Shown here piece by piece: positions 22,821 to 31,176 of a stretch of DNA of 42,449 nucleotides. The stretch covers positions 1 through 42,449 of the forward strand of contig JAGQJA010000157.1 in assembly GCA_020430845.1 (NCBI GenBank), read 5' to 3'. Under the pieces are notes generated by a model, which saw only the letters and a program-made list of their open reading frames with translations, made no database searches and was not told the origin of the DNA. The number at the start of each line of letters is the position of its first letter. Within the stretch, counting starts at the first letter, position 1. The translations under genes were made by a program, and so were the position numbers. The stretch comes from Myxococcales bacterium (GTDB lineage Bacteria > Myxococcota_A > Polyangia > Polyangiales > Polyangiaceae).

Positions 22821-25145
22821 ATGGTCAAGACGACGCACCTCCGCGCTCCCCTCGCCGACGTCCTCGCGGCTCTCGACGCCGCGCTCGCGCCGGATGGGTA
22901 TGCGCCCTCGGACTTGATCCTCGCGCCGCGCGTGGTGCCCCTGGGCAACGGCGAGTCGATCACCATGCCGCCGGAGGTGCCGCCCGACATGCGGCGCCTC
23001 GTGATCGCGGAGCGCGAGGGATGGGTGACGATCGCCGACGATCCTTTCGCGACCACGGATTGGGGTGCGCGGCTCTCGGCGGCGTTCGAGGGCGCGCCCG
23101 TCATCGTGCTCGAAGGGGAGTGCGATCATGCGTTCTATTCGAGCGTGGTCCTCTACGAGGACGGCGCCGCGACGCACACCTCGACAGTGCCGCAGGACGC
23201 GATCCACGAGGACGACGGCCGGCACCGCATCCGGCCGCTGTTCTTGGCCGACCACTTCTCGGGCGCGCGCGAGGCGCTCGAGCGCGGGATCGTCGTGAAC
23301 AAGCTCGGCGGCGAAGAGAACGTCAGCGCCGTCGCCGACGTCATCGGGCTCCCGAACGCGCTGCTGTCGGTGCACGACGAAACGGGCGACGGTCGCGTCG
23401 ATCGGCTCTACGCGTTCGACTCCGCCCGCGCGCCTCGCCCCGACCCGCAGGCGGCGATGCAGAACGCGCTCGCGGCGCTGCTCGGTGGCGCGACAGGACT
23501 CGGGGACCTCGGGCTCGAGGCGAGCGCAGCGTCGGACCTCTTCGCGGAGCTGGCGCGCGGCTTCATCCCTGGCGCGAGGGGCGAGGAGCCGCTGGGGCTC
23601 CACGCGCCGCTCTCGAGCAGCGAGTCGGGCCACGTCGGCGACGCCCACCGATTCCACACGACCTTTCGCTTGGCAGGACCACACGGGTCACGCGCGCGTG
23701 ACGTCACGATCCGCGTGGGAGGGACCGGCCTCGGCTGCTTCGACGTCTCCACGATCACGATCGCGTCGCGTGGAGTCGACCCCTCGACCGCGCTCGACGT
23801 GACGCCGCGACGAGAGGGCGAGACGCTTGTCGCGCAGGCCACGGACATCGAGCTGTCGATCGCCGCGCCGCTGGACCCCGACCTCGACTCGCTGCCCTCG
23901 GGCGAGCGTGGCCGTCGCGCGATGAACATGATGCGGTCCACGGCGTTCGGTGGGGACCCGGCCGAGATCGTCGTCTACCTCACGGGCATGCTGGTGCGCG
24001 AAGGCGCGGGCAAGATCGAGATCCAGGCCGATGCGGTCGCGAGCGACGGCCAGGCGCTCTCGGCGACGAGCACCAACCGCATCGAGGTCAAGCCCGCGCT
24101 GCGCGTGCCGGTCCTGCCCGCGCCGCTCGACGACGAGGCACGTGCGAACCTCACGTACGCGCTCGACACGTACGCGGCGCGCGCCCACGCCAACGGATGG
24201 CTCGCGTTCGACCGCCTGTGGTCCGAGGTGGGGGAGCTCGTCACCTCGATGGCGCGCGATCTCTGTCGAGCGCTCGTCGAGATGCGGCGGAGCGATCCGA
24301 GGCCGGAGCGTGTCGTCCTCGAAGATGGCGCCGACGAGGGCGAGATCGGCGCCGCGCTCGACCGCGGCGCGGAGGTCTTCGTCGCGGGCCCGCCGCTCAT
24401 GCGCGTGACCCGCGACGACGACTGCACACGCTTCGACGTCGTCGCGGAGACGCCAGGCTCCGACGTTGGCTTTCGCGCGGACGTGCTGTGCAAAGGGGGA
24501 GAGCGCCTCGACTTCCCGGCGCCGATCGACGTGGGCGGATCCGGCGACGCCAGCTGGCGCCGGGTCGTCGCCGAGCTCGAGCGCGGCGCGGACGTTTCGC
24601 TCGCCGTCGGGCCGTACGACGACGGGGTGCGCGTGGAGATCGTCCATCAGCCCGAGGGCTCCAACTACTTCCCGGACCCTGCGAGCGCAGGGCACGCGCC
24701 GCGCGTGCAGCTCGCGTGGTCGTGCCCTCGACCCGCGGGCAACGCGTCGCGGGCCACGCTCGGTGAGCTCGCGAGAGACATTCTCTTGCGGGCGGGCCGC
24801 GACGGCGGGCACCTCGGCGGCGTCGCGTTCGCGAGCGGGCAGCCCATCCGCGGGTCGTCGTTCGATCTGCCGTACGACGACCTTCTCGGCGACCGCGCGC
24901 GCGCGACCGAGAGCGCGTGGCTCGGGACGCACGTGCGCAGCCCCGGGTGGGTCGTCCTCGTCCCCGCAGGTGCTACGCGAAGCCTCGCCGCGCCGGGCGA
25001 CGGCGTGGAGCGCGTCGACCTGGAGCACGGCGCGCTCCTCGTCTCTCGCGCGGCGGACCCGTTCTCCTACAGCGACGCCGACGCAGAGGCGATGGAGCGC
25101 GCGGTGGTGGGCGCTCAGGGCCTAGAGCCACCGCGCGCGGGCTAG
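22821..25145 (+). CDS. Large cytoplasmic protein of unknown function
   Basis: A 774-residue acidic protein without a signal peptide, lipobox or membrane segment. I recognise no family. Residues 1-200 look globular (GYAPSDLILAPRVVPLG, WVTIADDPFATTDWG, LYEDGAATHTSTVP, DETGDGRVDRLYAFD). Residues 260-430 are beta-rich (HTTFRLAGPHGSRARDVTIRVGG). Residues 430-620 hold a helical stretch and a second beta unit, and 620-774 end in YDDLLGDRARATESAW and GWVVLVPAGATRSLAA. Acidic spacing and repeated WV/VV beta strands hint at several SMI1-like or immunity-type folds in tandem, but this is only a guess. The frame is open 300 codons further upstream as Arg-rich shadow; ATG 22821 is supported by the -10 hexamer. 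Divergent from the hydrolase gene. Confidence 0.8.
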   Translation: MVKTTHLRAPLADVLAALDAALAPDGYAPSDLILAPRVVPLGNGESITMPPEVPPDMRRLVIAEREGWVTIADDPFATTDWGARLSAAFEGAPVIVLEGECDHAFYSSVVLYEDGAATHTSTVPQDAIHEDDGRHRIRPLFLADHFSGAREALERGIVVNKLGGEENVSAVADVIGLPNALLSVHDETGDGRVDRLYAFDSARAPRPDPQAAMQNALAALLGGATGLGDLGLEASAASDLFAELARGFIPGARGEEPLGLHAPLSSSESGHVGDAHRFHTTFRLAGPHGSRARDVTIRVGGTGLGCFDVSTITIASRGVDPSTALDVTPRREGETLVAQATDIELSIAAPLDPDLDSLPSGERGRRAMNMMRSTAFGGDPAEIVVYLTGMLVREGAGKIEIQADAVASDGQALSATSTNRIEVKPALRVPVLPAPLDDEARANLTYALDTYAARAHANGWLAFDRLWSEVGELVTSMARDLCRALVEMRRSDPRPERVVLEDGADEGEIGAALDRGAEVFVAGPPLMRVTRDDDCTRFDVVAETPGSDVGFRADVLCKGGERLDFPAPIDVGGSGDASWRRVVAELERGADVSLAVGPYDDGVRVEIVHQPEGSNYFPDPASAGHAPRVQLAWSCPRPAGNASRATLGELARDILLRAGRDGGHLGGVAFASGQPIRGSSFDLPYDDLLGDRARATESAWLGTHVRSPGWVVLVPAGATRSLAAPGDGVERVDLEHGALLVSRAADPFSYSDADAEAMERAVVGAQGLEPPRAG

Positions 25146-25191
25146 CCCCGCCGATCGGGTCGCCCGTCGAGTGGGGCCACGCCGCGCGCCG

Positions 25192-26019
25192 TCACTTCGG
25201 TTTGCCGCCGCACGCGATCGCCGCGCCGCCTTCGCCCGCGTCGAAGACCTTGTTCGCGTTCGCGTCGGTCCACACGACGTTCCCGTCGCACACGGTGTTC
25301 TTGTCTTCGCCCGCCGAGACGCTGCCGCCGACCTCGTTGCCCACGACCACGTTGTTCACGCCCTTGATGACGATGTTGCCGAGCACGCTGCACTCGGCGA
25401 TCACGTTGTTGTTCCCCTCGAGTTCGATGTTCCCCTCGACGTTGCAGAGCACGAGCGTCGCGTTGTTGCCGCTTACCTTCACGTTGCCCTTCACCGTCAC
25501 GCCGCGCAGCGAGAAGTTGTTGCCCGTGGAGGTGACGTTGCCGCCGATCACGCTGACCGCCGGCCCCTCACCGTAGACGACCACGTTGTTGCCCGCGGCG
25601 TTCACGTTGCCCGCGATGTCGACGCCGTCGTCGGCGCCGTCGATCGCGACGACGCCGTTGTTGTTGGTCTTGTCGAGGTCGACGTTGCCGTCCGAGTTGA
25701 CGGTCGGGGGCGCGCTGTCTGCCGGGTAGCACACCACGGCGACGACCTTGCCCGCGCTGTCGACGATCACGTCACGACGCTCGCCGGCGCCGCACTGTTT
25801 CGCCTCGACGCACTGCCCGTTCGGCAACGTCACGCAGCCGCTGCTGCCCCCCGTGGCTGCGCTGCCACCGCCGGGGCCGATGACGACCGTCTTGTTCGGA
25901 TCGCTCGTGAAGGGCGTGTTGTCGCCGGGCGCCTGCGCAGGGGCGTCGCTCCCTCCGCACGCGACGAGCAGGGACGTGAGCGTGAGACCACGAAGGAGCA
26001 AGACGAAGCGAACATGCAT
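25192..26019 (-). CDS. Right-handed beta-helix lipoprotein (GNNV-type repeats)
   Basis: A 275-residue predicted lipoprotein: MHVRFVLLLRGLTLTSLLVAC with Cys21. Residues 22-110 hold a Gly/Ser/Pro linker and a small Cys-containing domain (GCVTLPNGQCVEAKQCGAGERRDVI). From about 125 to 250 there are some ten short repeats of 12-15 residues around N-N-x-V or G-N-V (NAAGNNVVVYG, TSTGNNFSLRG, VSGNNATLVL, LEGNNNVIAE, IKGVNNVVVG). They predict a parallel beta-helix with stacked Asn ladders, similar to DUF3060-type or bactofilin-like repeats. The start is ATG 26019, preceded by AGGAGG and by TACGAT about 24 bases upstream, so this gene has a normal leader. Probably a structural or adhesive surface protein. 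Confidence 0.82.
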   Translation of the reverse strand: MHVRFVLLLRGLTLTSLLVACGGSDAPAQAPGDNTPFTSDPNKTVVIGPGGGSAATGGSSGCVTLPNGQCVEAKQCGAGERRDVIVDSAGKVVAVVCYPADSAPPTVNSDGNVDLDKTNNNGVVAIDGADDGVDIAGNVNAAGNNVVVYGEGPAVSVIGGNVTSTGNNFSLRGVTVKGNVKVSGNNATLVLCNVEGNIELEGNNNVIAECSVLGNIVIKGVNNVVVGNEVGGSVSAGEDKNTVCDGNVVWTDANANKVFDAGEGGAAIACGGKPK

Positions 26020-26042
26020 GTTGAAGCCTCCTCGAAGCTCCA

Positions 26043-26048
26043 ATCGTA
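26043..26048 (-). promoter_or_regulatory. -10 hexamer TACGAT of the beta-helix gene, with a leader
   Basis: TACGAT on the minus strand lies 23 bases before ATG 26019, with AGGAGG between. The result is a short leader of about 17 bases, in contrast to the leaderless neighbours. Confidence 0.45.
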
Positions 26049-26069
26049 ACGCCGTGGGCGCTCTGCGCG

Positions 26070-26131
26070 ATGGTCGCTCGTGTGACCGCCCGAGCGCGAA
26101 CCTAGCGCCGTGCATGGTCGCTCGATCGACC
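26070..26131. promoter_or_regulatory. Tandem operator-like sites between the beta-helix and RCC1 genes
   Basis: The 11-base sequence ATGGTCGCTCG occurs at 26070-26080 and 26114-26124, 44 bases apart (about four helical turns). Each copy begins a 16-base dyad GGTCR-N6-YGACC: 26072-26087 (imperfect) and 26116-26131 (perfect 5-base arms). The pair lies between two divergent lipoprotein genes, suggesting one dimeric regulator bound at two sites. Confidence 0.5.
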
Positions 26132-26221
26132 ACCGCCTGACATCCGCGCGGCGAGGTAGCGTGGCCGGTCTTTGAATGCGACCCTCACAGAGTCCGTCTT
26201 TGGCTGCTTGGGAGGGTGACG

Positions 26222-28372
26222 ATGACGAGCTCAGGGTTGCGCGCGCTGGGTGGGATCTCTTTCGTGCTCCTCGCGTCGATGGTCGCGACCGCCGCATGCG
26301 GGGGCGGTGACGGAGCGGGGGGCGGCCCGGGGGGCGACGACGCCGGCGGAGGCGGTGGAGGCGACGGCGCGGCGAACGCGGACGGCGGCCCTGGAGGAGG
26401 CGACGGCGCGCCCGGATCCGACGGCGGCCCACCACCGGTGCCCGTCACCCTCGCGTCGGCGCTCGCCGCCGGAGGCGAGGCCGCGTGTGTCCTCGACGCG
26501 CAAGGCGCGCTCAAGTGTTGGGGCGCCGGGAAGTCGACGCCTGAGGTCGTCGCAGCCGGCACGGCGTTCACAGCCGTCGACGTGGGCACCTCGCTCGCGT
26601 GCGCCATTCGCAAGTCCGACTCTTCGCTGATGTGTTGGGCGCCGCGCACCTTCGCCCCGCAGAACCAGGACACGGGGCAGTTCGTCGCGGTGTCGACCGG
26701 GGCGTCTCACCAGTGCGCGATCGCGACGAGCGGCGCGCTCTTCTGCTGGGGGAGCAACAACAGCGGCGAGCTCGGTGTGGGCGACACGGCGTTCCGCGCC
26801 GGTCTCACGCAGGTGGGCACAGAGACCGACTGGGCGCTCGTCCGCGCGGGCGGACGACACACGTGCGCCCTCAAGAAGTCGGGCGCGCTCTTCTGCTGGG
26901 GCAACAACAGCGGCAACGAGCTGGGAGACGGGGTAGGAGGCATCGTCGACGGCGGCGCGGTCATCGAGACATCGCCGAAGGCCATCGCCCCCGGTACGAC
27001 ATGGAAGGACGTCGACCTGACCTACAGCGGGACGTGCGCGGTGCGCTCCGACGGTACGCTGATGTGCTGGGGGCAAGGCGGACTGGTCGCGAACGCCAAG
27101 GTGCCCACCGCCGTCGACTCGGCGATGGACTGGGCGCGGGTGCGCCTCGAGTCAGGGAGCGCGTGTGCGATCAAGCTCACCGGATCGCTCTATTGCTGGG
27201 GCCAGAACACGTTCGGCCAGCTCGGCGACGGCACGCGCACCGCGAGGCAGACGCCTCAGCGCGTCGGGACCGACTCCGACTGGAACGACCTCGGCGTGGG
27301 CATCCAGTTCGCGTGCGCGTCGAAGACGGACCAGACCGTCCGGTGTTGGGGCAGCAACTCGGCGGGGCGCTTGGGCTCGGGCACGCCCGACCACCTCACG
27401 CCCACCAAGGTCGGCGCCGGCGCCGAGTGGAAGGACGTCTCGGCCGCGGCGAGCGCCGCGTGCGGCATCAAGAAGGCAGGCGCCAACCTCGCGTGCTGGG
27501 GCGCGGCCGGTCTCGGGTTCACCGCGGTGACGCAAGAGCCGACCACGCTCGGAGCGGCGACGACCTGGCAGAGCGTCACGCGCGGAGACGTTCACGCGTG
27601 TGCGCGCGGGGCGGCGAACGATCTCTCGTGCTGGGGCAGCGGCTCGCGCGGTCAGCTCGGTCTCGGCAACCAGACGAGCGTGGCGCTGCCGACCTCGACG
27701 GCGCTCCCAGCCTTGTGGGTGACCGCCGCCGCGGAGCATACGTGCGCGATCCACACGGACAACTCCCTCTACTGCTGGGGAGAGGACATCTTCGGCAAGT
27801 CGACGACCACGGGCGACTCGAACGTGCCGAAGAAGGTCGGCGTCGACACGTGGAAGCGCGTGTCGGGTGGCGGCTACAGCACGTGCGGCATCAAGATGGA
27901 CGGCACGCTCTGGTGCTGGGGCTTCGGCCTGAACGATCCCATGGAGCAGATGGGGGCGGATACGACCTGGACAGAGGTCGTGTCTCCGCGCAGCAGCTCC
28001 GACATCGGGTACGCCATCAAAGGCGGGGTGCTCCATCAGTTCAGCCGCAACCAGGCGCCGACGCCGATCGGAGCCGCCGCGACGTGGGCCACGATCAGCT
28101 ACGCGTCGGGCCACTACTGCGGCGTCCACACCACGGGCGCGATCTGGTGCTCGGGCAACAACACCTTCGGCCAGCTCGGCGACGGGACGACCACCACGCG
28201 CAACGTCCCCGCGCCGGTGGGCGTGCTCACGGACTGGACCCACGTGACCACGGGCTCGAACTTCACGTGCGGGCTGCGCAACGGCGGCGAGCTCTACTGC
28301 TGGGGCTCGAACGACCAAGGGCAGATCGGCGACGGGTCCGCGTGGAGCGTCTCGCCGCAGCTCGTGAAGTAG
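26222..28372 (+). CDS. RCC1-repeat beta-propeller lipoprotein
   Basis: A 716-residue predicted lipoprotein: Cys26 in VATAAC, then a Gly/Asp/Ala-rich linker to about residue 75. The rest consists of many copies of the RCC1 repeat, typically CAxxxxGxLxCWGxNxxGQLGDG followed by P-x-x-V (for example GALFCWGNNSGNELGDG, GSLYCWGQNTFGQLGDG, GELYCWGSNDQGQIGDG). Fourteen or so repeats would make two seven-bladed propellers. The Cys in each blade may form disulfides. ATG 26222 has GGGAGG six bases upstream; the GTG at 26216 is in frame but poorly placed. Such proteins are numerous in Polyangia, with unknown surface roles. Convergent with the cytochrome gene. Confidence 0.9.
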   Translation: MTSSGLRALGGISFVLLASMVATAACGGGDGAGGGPGGDDAGGGGGGDGAANADGGPGGGDGAPGSDGGPPPVPVTLASALAAGGEAACVLDAQGALKCWGAGKSTPEVVAAGTAFTAVDVGTSLACAIRKSDSSLMCWAPRTFAPQNQDTGQFVAVSTGASHQCAIATSGALFCWGSNNSGELGVGDTAFRAGLTQVGTETDWALVRAGGRHTCALKKSGALFCWGNNSGNELGDGVGGIVDGGAVIETSPKAIAPGTTWKDVDLTYSGTCAVRSDGTLMCWGQGGLVANAKVPTAVDSAMDWARVRLESGSACAIKLTGSLYCWGQNTFGQLGDGTRTARQTPQRVGTDSDWNDLGVGIQFACASKTDQTVRCWGSNSAGRLGSGTPDHLTPTKVGAGAEWKDVSAAASAACGIKKAGANLACWGAAGLGFTAVTQEPTTLGAATTWQSVTRGDVHACARGAANDLSCWGSGSRGQLGLGNQTSVALPTSTALPALWVTAAAEHTCAIHTDNSLYCWGEDIFGKSTTTGDSNVPKKVGVDTWKRVSGGGYSTCGIKMDGTLWCWGFGLNDPMEQMGADTTWTEVVSPRSSSDIGYAIKGGVLHQFSRNQAPTPIGAAATWATISYASGHYCGVHTTGAIWCSGNNTFGQLGDGTTTTRNVPAPVGVLTDWTHVTTGSNFTCGLRNGGELYCWGSNDQGQIGDGSAWSVSPQLVK

Positions 28373-28374
28373 GC

Positions 28375-28396
28375 CGGGGCCGACCCGGGCGCCCCG
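28375..28396. terminator. Weak hairpin between convergent RCC1 and cytochrome genes
   Basis: CGGGGC (28375-28380) and GCCCCG (28391-28396) form a 6-base stem with a 10-base loop in the 46-base gap. There is no T-run. Confidence 0.3.
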
Positions 28397-28418
28397 CACG
28401 TGGCGCCTGCTCGTGCCC

Positions 28419-29561
28419 TCAGGGTCTGGGGCCTCCGCGGACGGAGTAGCCGCGATCGCGCCACACGTTCAGCCCCTCGTCGAGCACCGCGACACGCTTG
28501 TATCCGAGCTTGCGCAGCGCGTCCCTCAGCTTGCCGCTCTGCGCGTGCGGGCAGCCGCAGTAGGTGAGGATCCACCGGTCCTTCGGGATCTGCTTGGCGT
28601 ACGCGTCGGCCTCGTAGAACGGGACGCTCACGGCGCCGCCGATGTGCATGCGCGCGTAGTCCGACGGGGGCCGCGCGTCGGCGAAGATCATCGTGGCGCC
28701 ACGATCGAGCTCGGCCTTCACGACGTCGACCTTGATGTAGTCGGCCTTGGGATCGAACTTGGGCTGCGGCCCCTTGGGGTGGACGACGACGTTCTCGAGC
28801 GCGCCTGGCCGCGGCGGGAAGACGAGCTTCTCGTCTTGCGGCTTGGGCCAGCTGCGCAGGAGCGCGACGATGTCGGCCGCGCCTCGGGCGCCGATCTTCT
28901 CGGCGAAGCCGGGCATCGGCGTGCCGGCGCGTCCGCGCTCGATCGTGGTGATCAAGAAGCCGTCGCTCGCGGCGGCCTGCAGCGCGGGGTTGGTGAGCCA
29001 CGCGTACTTGCCCCCGCTCCCGGTGGCGCCGTGGCAGCTCGCGCAGTGCGTGGTGTAGAGCGGCGCGCCGCGGGCCTTGTCTCCTTCGACCTTGCGCGCG
29101 TCGACGTCCTCGCGCGGTCGCTTCTGCCAGGTCGCGCGAAAGAACGCGACGAGGGCCGTCGCGTCGTCGCCGCCGAGCGGACCGCGCTGCGCGAGCGACC
29201 ACGCGCTCATGGTGGTGCCCGGCCTGCCGCTCAAGATCGCGTCGACCAAGAAGGCGTCGCTCGCGACCGCGAGCAGGTCGTCACTCGCGAGCTTGGGCGC
29301 CTCGTCGGCGGCGTAGCCCTCGCCGTTGGCGCCGTGGCACAAGTAGCAGTAGCGGCCGTAGAGCTCTTTGCCCTTGGCGACGCGCGCGGGGCCGTCGACT
29401 ACGGGGGCGCCCGCGTCGACCGGGAGGAGCGGGCTCGTGATCGCCGCGGACCCTGCGTCGCCTGCGTCGCCGTCGGCGTCACGCGGCGCGGGCTTGGGCT
29501 TGCACGTGAGCGTGAGCATCGCCGAGAGGGCGCCGAAGAGCGCGGCGGTGCGGAGAGACAT
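28419..29561 (-). CDS. Diheme cytochrome c-rhodanese fusion, probable lipoprotein
   Basis: A 380-residue exported protein. The N-terminus is hydrophobic up to Cys20 (MLTLTC), an atypical lipobox with Thr at -1. Two cytochrome c domains follow: CYLCH at 72-76 with probable axial Met118 (GTTMSAW), and CASCH at 173-177 with Met216 (GTPMPGF). Residues 275-380 form a rhodanese domain: TMIFADARPPSDYARMHIGGAVSVPF and the loop YCGCPHAQS with Cys335/Cys337, not the usual CxxGxRS. The rhodanese part may bind sulfur or serve only as a fold. Electron-carrying heme next to a sulfur-handling domain suggests periplasmic sulfur or thiol oxidation. ATG 29561 is preceded by TACGAT seven bases away, so it can be transcribed separately from the phosphoesterase gene upstream. 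Confidence 0.88.
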   Translation of the reverse strand: MSLRTAALFGALSAMLTLTCKPKPAPRDADGDAGDAGSAAITSPLLPVDAGAPVVDGPARVAKGKELYGRYCYLCHGANGEGYAADEAPKLASDDLLAVASDAFLVDAILSGRPGTTMSAWSLAQRGPLGGDDATALVAFFRATWQKRPREDVDARKVEGDKARGAPLYTTHCASCHGATGSGGKYAWLTNPALQAAASDGFLITTIERGRAGTPMPGFAEKIGARGAADIVALLRSWPKPQDEKLVFPPRPGALENVVVHPKGPQPKFDPKADYIKVDVVKAELDRGATMIFADARPPSDYARMHIGGAVSVPFYEADAYAKQIPKDRWILTYCGCPHAQSGKLRDALRKLGYKRVAVLDEGLNVWRDRGYSVRGGPRP

Positions 29562-29568
29562 GGCCGGC

Positions 29569-29574
29569 ATCGTA
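29569..29574 (-). promoter_or_regulatory. Leaderless -10 hexamer TACGAT of the cytochrome-rhodanese gene
   Basis: Seven bases before ATG 29561 and just after the stop of the phosphoesterase gene. It overlaps an alternative ATG at 29570. Confidence 0.4.
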
Positions 29575-29578
29575 GCGC

Positions 29579-30193
29579 TCACGACGGCCGCCACTCTTCG
29601 CCGGTCTCGCACGACACGTGCTTGAGCGAGACGCCGTCGGCGCGCACGTCGATCACGCCGAAGACGATGGGCAGGTGGAAGCGTCGCGGGCCGATCGAGC
29701 CCGGGTTGAACACCGTGAACTGGCGATCCCGGCCGGCGAACGGCACGTGCGAGTGCCCGCACGCGACGATGTGGGCGTCTTCTCTCGCGGCGAGCCGCGC
29801 CGCGTCGGCGCGGAGCCTGGGGCCGTTCACGGCGATGTGGGTGAGGAGGATGCGCAGGATGACGTGGCCCCCGTGGGTCACGTCGAGCACGCGGACGTCG
29901 GGCACCTCGGGCGCGCGCACGTCGATGTTGCCCCGCACCGCCGTCACCGGCGCGATCTTCCCGAAGTCGTCGAGCACCGAGAGGACCCCGATGTCCCCGC
30001 AGTGGAGGATGTGGTGCGGCGAGAGCGCCGCGACGAGCTCGGCGCTGCGCGGGTGTGGTCGGCTGTGGGTGTCCGCGATGACGGCGAGCCGGAGCGCGCC
30101 GCCCTCGTCGAGCGCGAAGGCGCCTCGTTCTGTCGTGATGGGCGGCCCGTTCCTCACGCGCGCGAGCCCATCAGACTCGACAGCGCGACGCAA
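29579..30193 (-). CDS. YfcE/MJ0936-family metallophosphoesterase
   Basis: A protein of up to 204 residues with the full set of dimetal phosphodiesterase motifs: VIADTHSRP, ILHCGDIG, AVRGNID, LLTHIA, and VACGHSHVP with the closing FNPGSIGPRR. This family hydrolyses phosphodiesters, in vitro often cNMPs or bis-pNPP; the physiological substrate is unknown. The start is uncertain. The longest frame starts at TTG 30193, and GTG 30157 gives 192 residues; neither has a clear ribosome binding site or -10. Relatives usually begin right at the first strand (RLAVIADTH), so the 22-34 extra residues are doubtful. It is followed after 17 bases by the cytochrome gene and is divergent from the extensin-like gene. 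Confidence 0.88.
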   Translation of the reverse strand: MRRAVESDGLARVRNGPPITTERGAFALDEGGALRLAVIADTHSRPHPRSAELVAALSPHHILHCGDIGVLSVLDDFGKIAPVTAVRGNIDVRAPEVPDVRVLDVTHGGHVILRILLTHIAVNGPRLRADAARLAAREDAHIVACGHSHVPFAGRDRQFTVFNPGSIGPRRFHLPIVFGVIDVRADGVSLKHVSCETGEEWRPS

Positions 30194-30277
30194 CCGCCAC
30201 GCTCGCGGGGGCGGCGGGATCGAGAGCGCGGTCCGATTTTTTGCGGGATCCCAAGGGCGCGACCCGCCGCTGCGTCG

Positions 30278-30283
30278 TAGGGT
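30278..30283 (+). promoter_or_regulatory. -10-like TAGGGT before the extensin-like gene
   Basis: TAGGGT ends five bases before ATG 30289. GGGTGAAG at the same place could instead be a weak ribosome binding site. Confidence 0.3.
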
Positions 30284-30288
30284 GAAGA

Positions 30289-31164
30289 ATGCGCGCGCTG
30301 CTCATAGGCGCGCTCGCCCTCGTGGCCGGCGCTTGCGTTGGCGTCGGGAGCCACTTGCACTCCGAGAGCGTCGCGGATCCGCCGGTCTCGGAGGCGGCTC
30401 ACGACGAGGCCGAGCCTGCGCCTGATCGTCGGGGACCGGCACCAGAGACGGCGCCGGCGCCCGAGCCAGAGCGCGTCGCCGCTCCCGCGCCGTTCTTCGT
30501 GTCGGAGTCCGACGGTCGGCCGACGTACATCCGCCGCGAGAACGAAGCGCCCAACGTGCGCTACGCCGCGCTCGACCGACCGGGGTGCGAGGCCGAGCTG
30601 ACGCGCAGGGGCATCGCCTTCGCGCGGGCGCCCTCGGTGTGGAACGTGATGGCGCCCGTGTGGCTCGAGGGCCCGCTCCACGGCGTGACGATCCGATCCA
30701 AGTACCTGGTGCCCGGCGGGCGCCACGCGCGCATGGAGATCATGGGCTGCCGCCTGGTGCTCGCGCTCGACGACTTCTCGGTGCTGCTCGCCGAGCACGA
30801 CATCACAGAGGTGCTGCATCTGTCGGCGTTCCGGTCACGCAAAGAAGGTGGGTGCACGCCCAAGTACAACGGAAAGCAACACTGCGCCGGCCTCGCGCTC
30901 GACGTGGCGTCGCTCAAGCGACGCGACGGGACCGTGATCGACGTCAAGCGCGACTTCCACGGGCGCGTCGGCATCGCTACGTGCGCCGAGGGAGCGGAGC
31001 CCGTGAAGCCTGGCGCGGGCGCCGAGACGCTCTGGGGCCTCGTGTGCGAGGCCGCGCGCAAGGGCATCTTCCACGTGATGCTCACGCCCAACTACAACAC
31101 GCAGCACTTCAACCACCTTCACCTCGAGATCACGCCCGACGCCGGGTGGATGCTCGTGAAGTGA
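30289..31164 (+). CDS. Extensin-like/M15-type lipoprotein (putative D-Ala-D-Ala peptidase fold)
   Basis: A 291-residue predicted lipoprotein: MRALLIGALALVAGAC with Cys16, then a Glu/Ala/Pro-rich spacer to about 70. The domain matches the extensin-like C-terminal family, related to M15 peptidases of peptidoglycan. Probable zinc ligands are His198 and Asp205 in QHCAGLALDVASL, and His276/His278 in HFNHLHLEI. Cys pairs (Cys100/Cys154, Cys189/Cys199) suggest disulfides in the periplasm. It likely trims peptidoglycan cross-links or stem peptides. It is divergent from the phosphoesterase gene and ends 12 bases from a convergent lipoprotein gene. Confidence 0.83.
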   Translation: MRALLIGALALVAGACVGVGSHLHSESVADPPVSEAAHDEAEPAPDRRGPAPETAPAPEPERVAAPAPFFVSESDGRPTYIRRENEAPNVRYAALDRPGCEAELTRRGIAFARAPSVWNVMAPVWLEGPLHGVTIRSKYLVPGGRHARMEIMGCRLVLALDDFSVLLAEHDITEVLHLSAFRSRKEGGCTPKYNGKQHCAGLALDVASLKRRDGTVIDVKRDFHGRVGIATCAEGAEPVKPGAGAETLWGLVCEAARKGIFHVMLTPNYNTQHFNHLHLEITPDAGWMLVK

Positions 31165-31176
31165 GCGCGCCGGGCG

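Noticed and set aside
26216..26221. GTG start two codons upstream of the RCC1 gene
   Set aside because: GGGAGG would touch this GTG. Its spacing is right only for ATG 26222.
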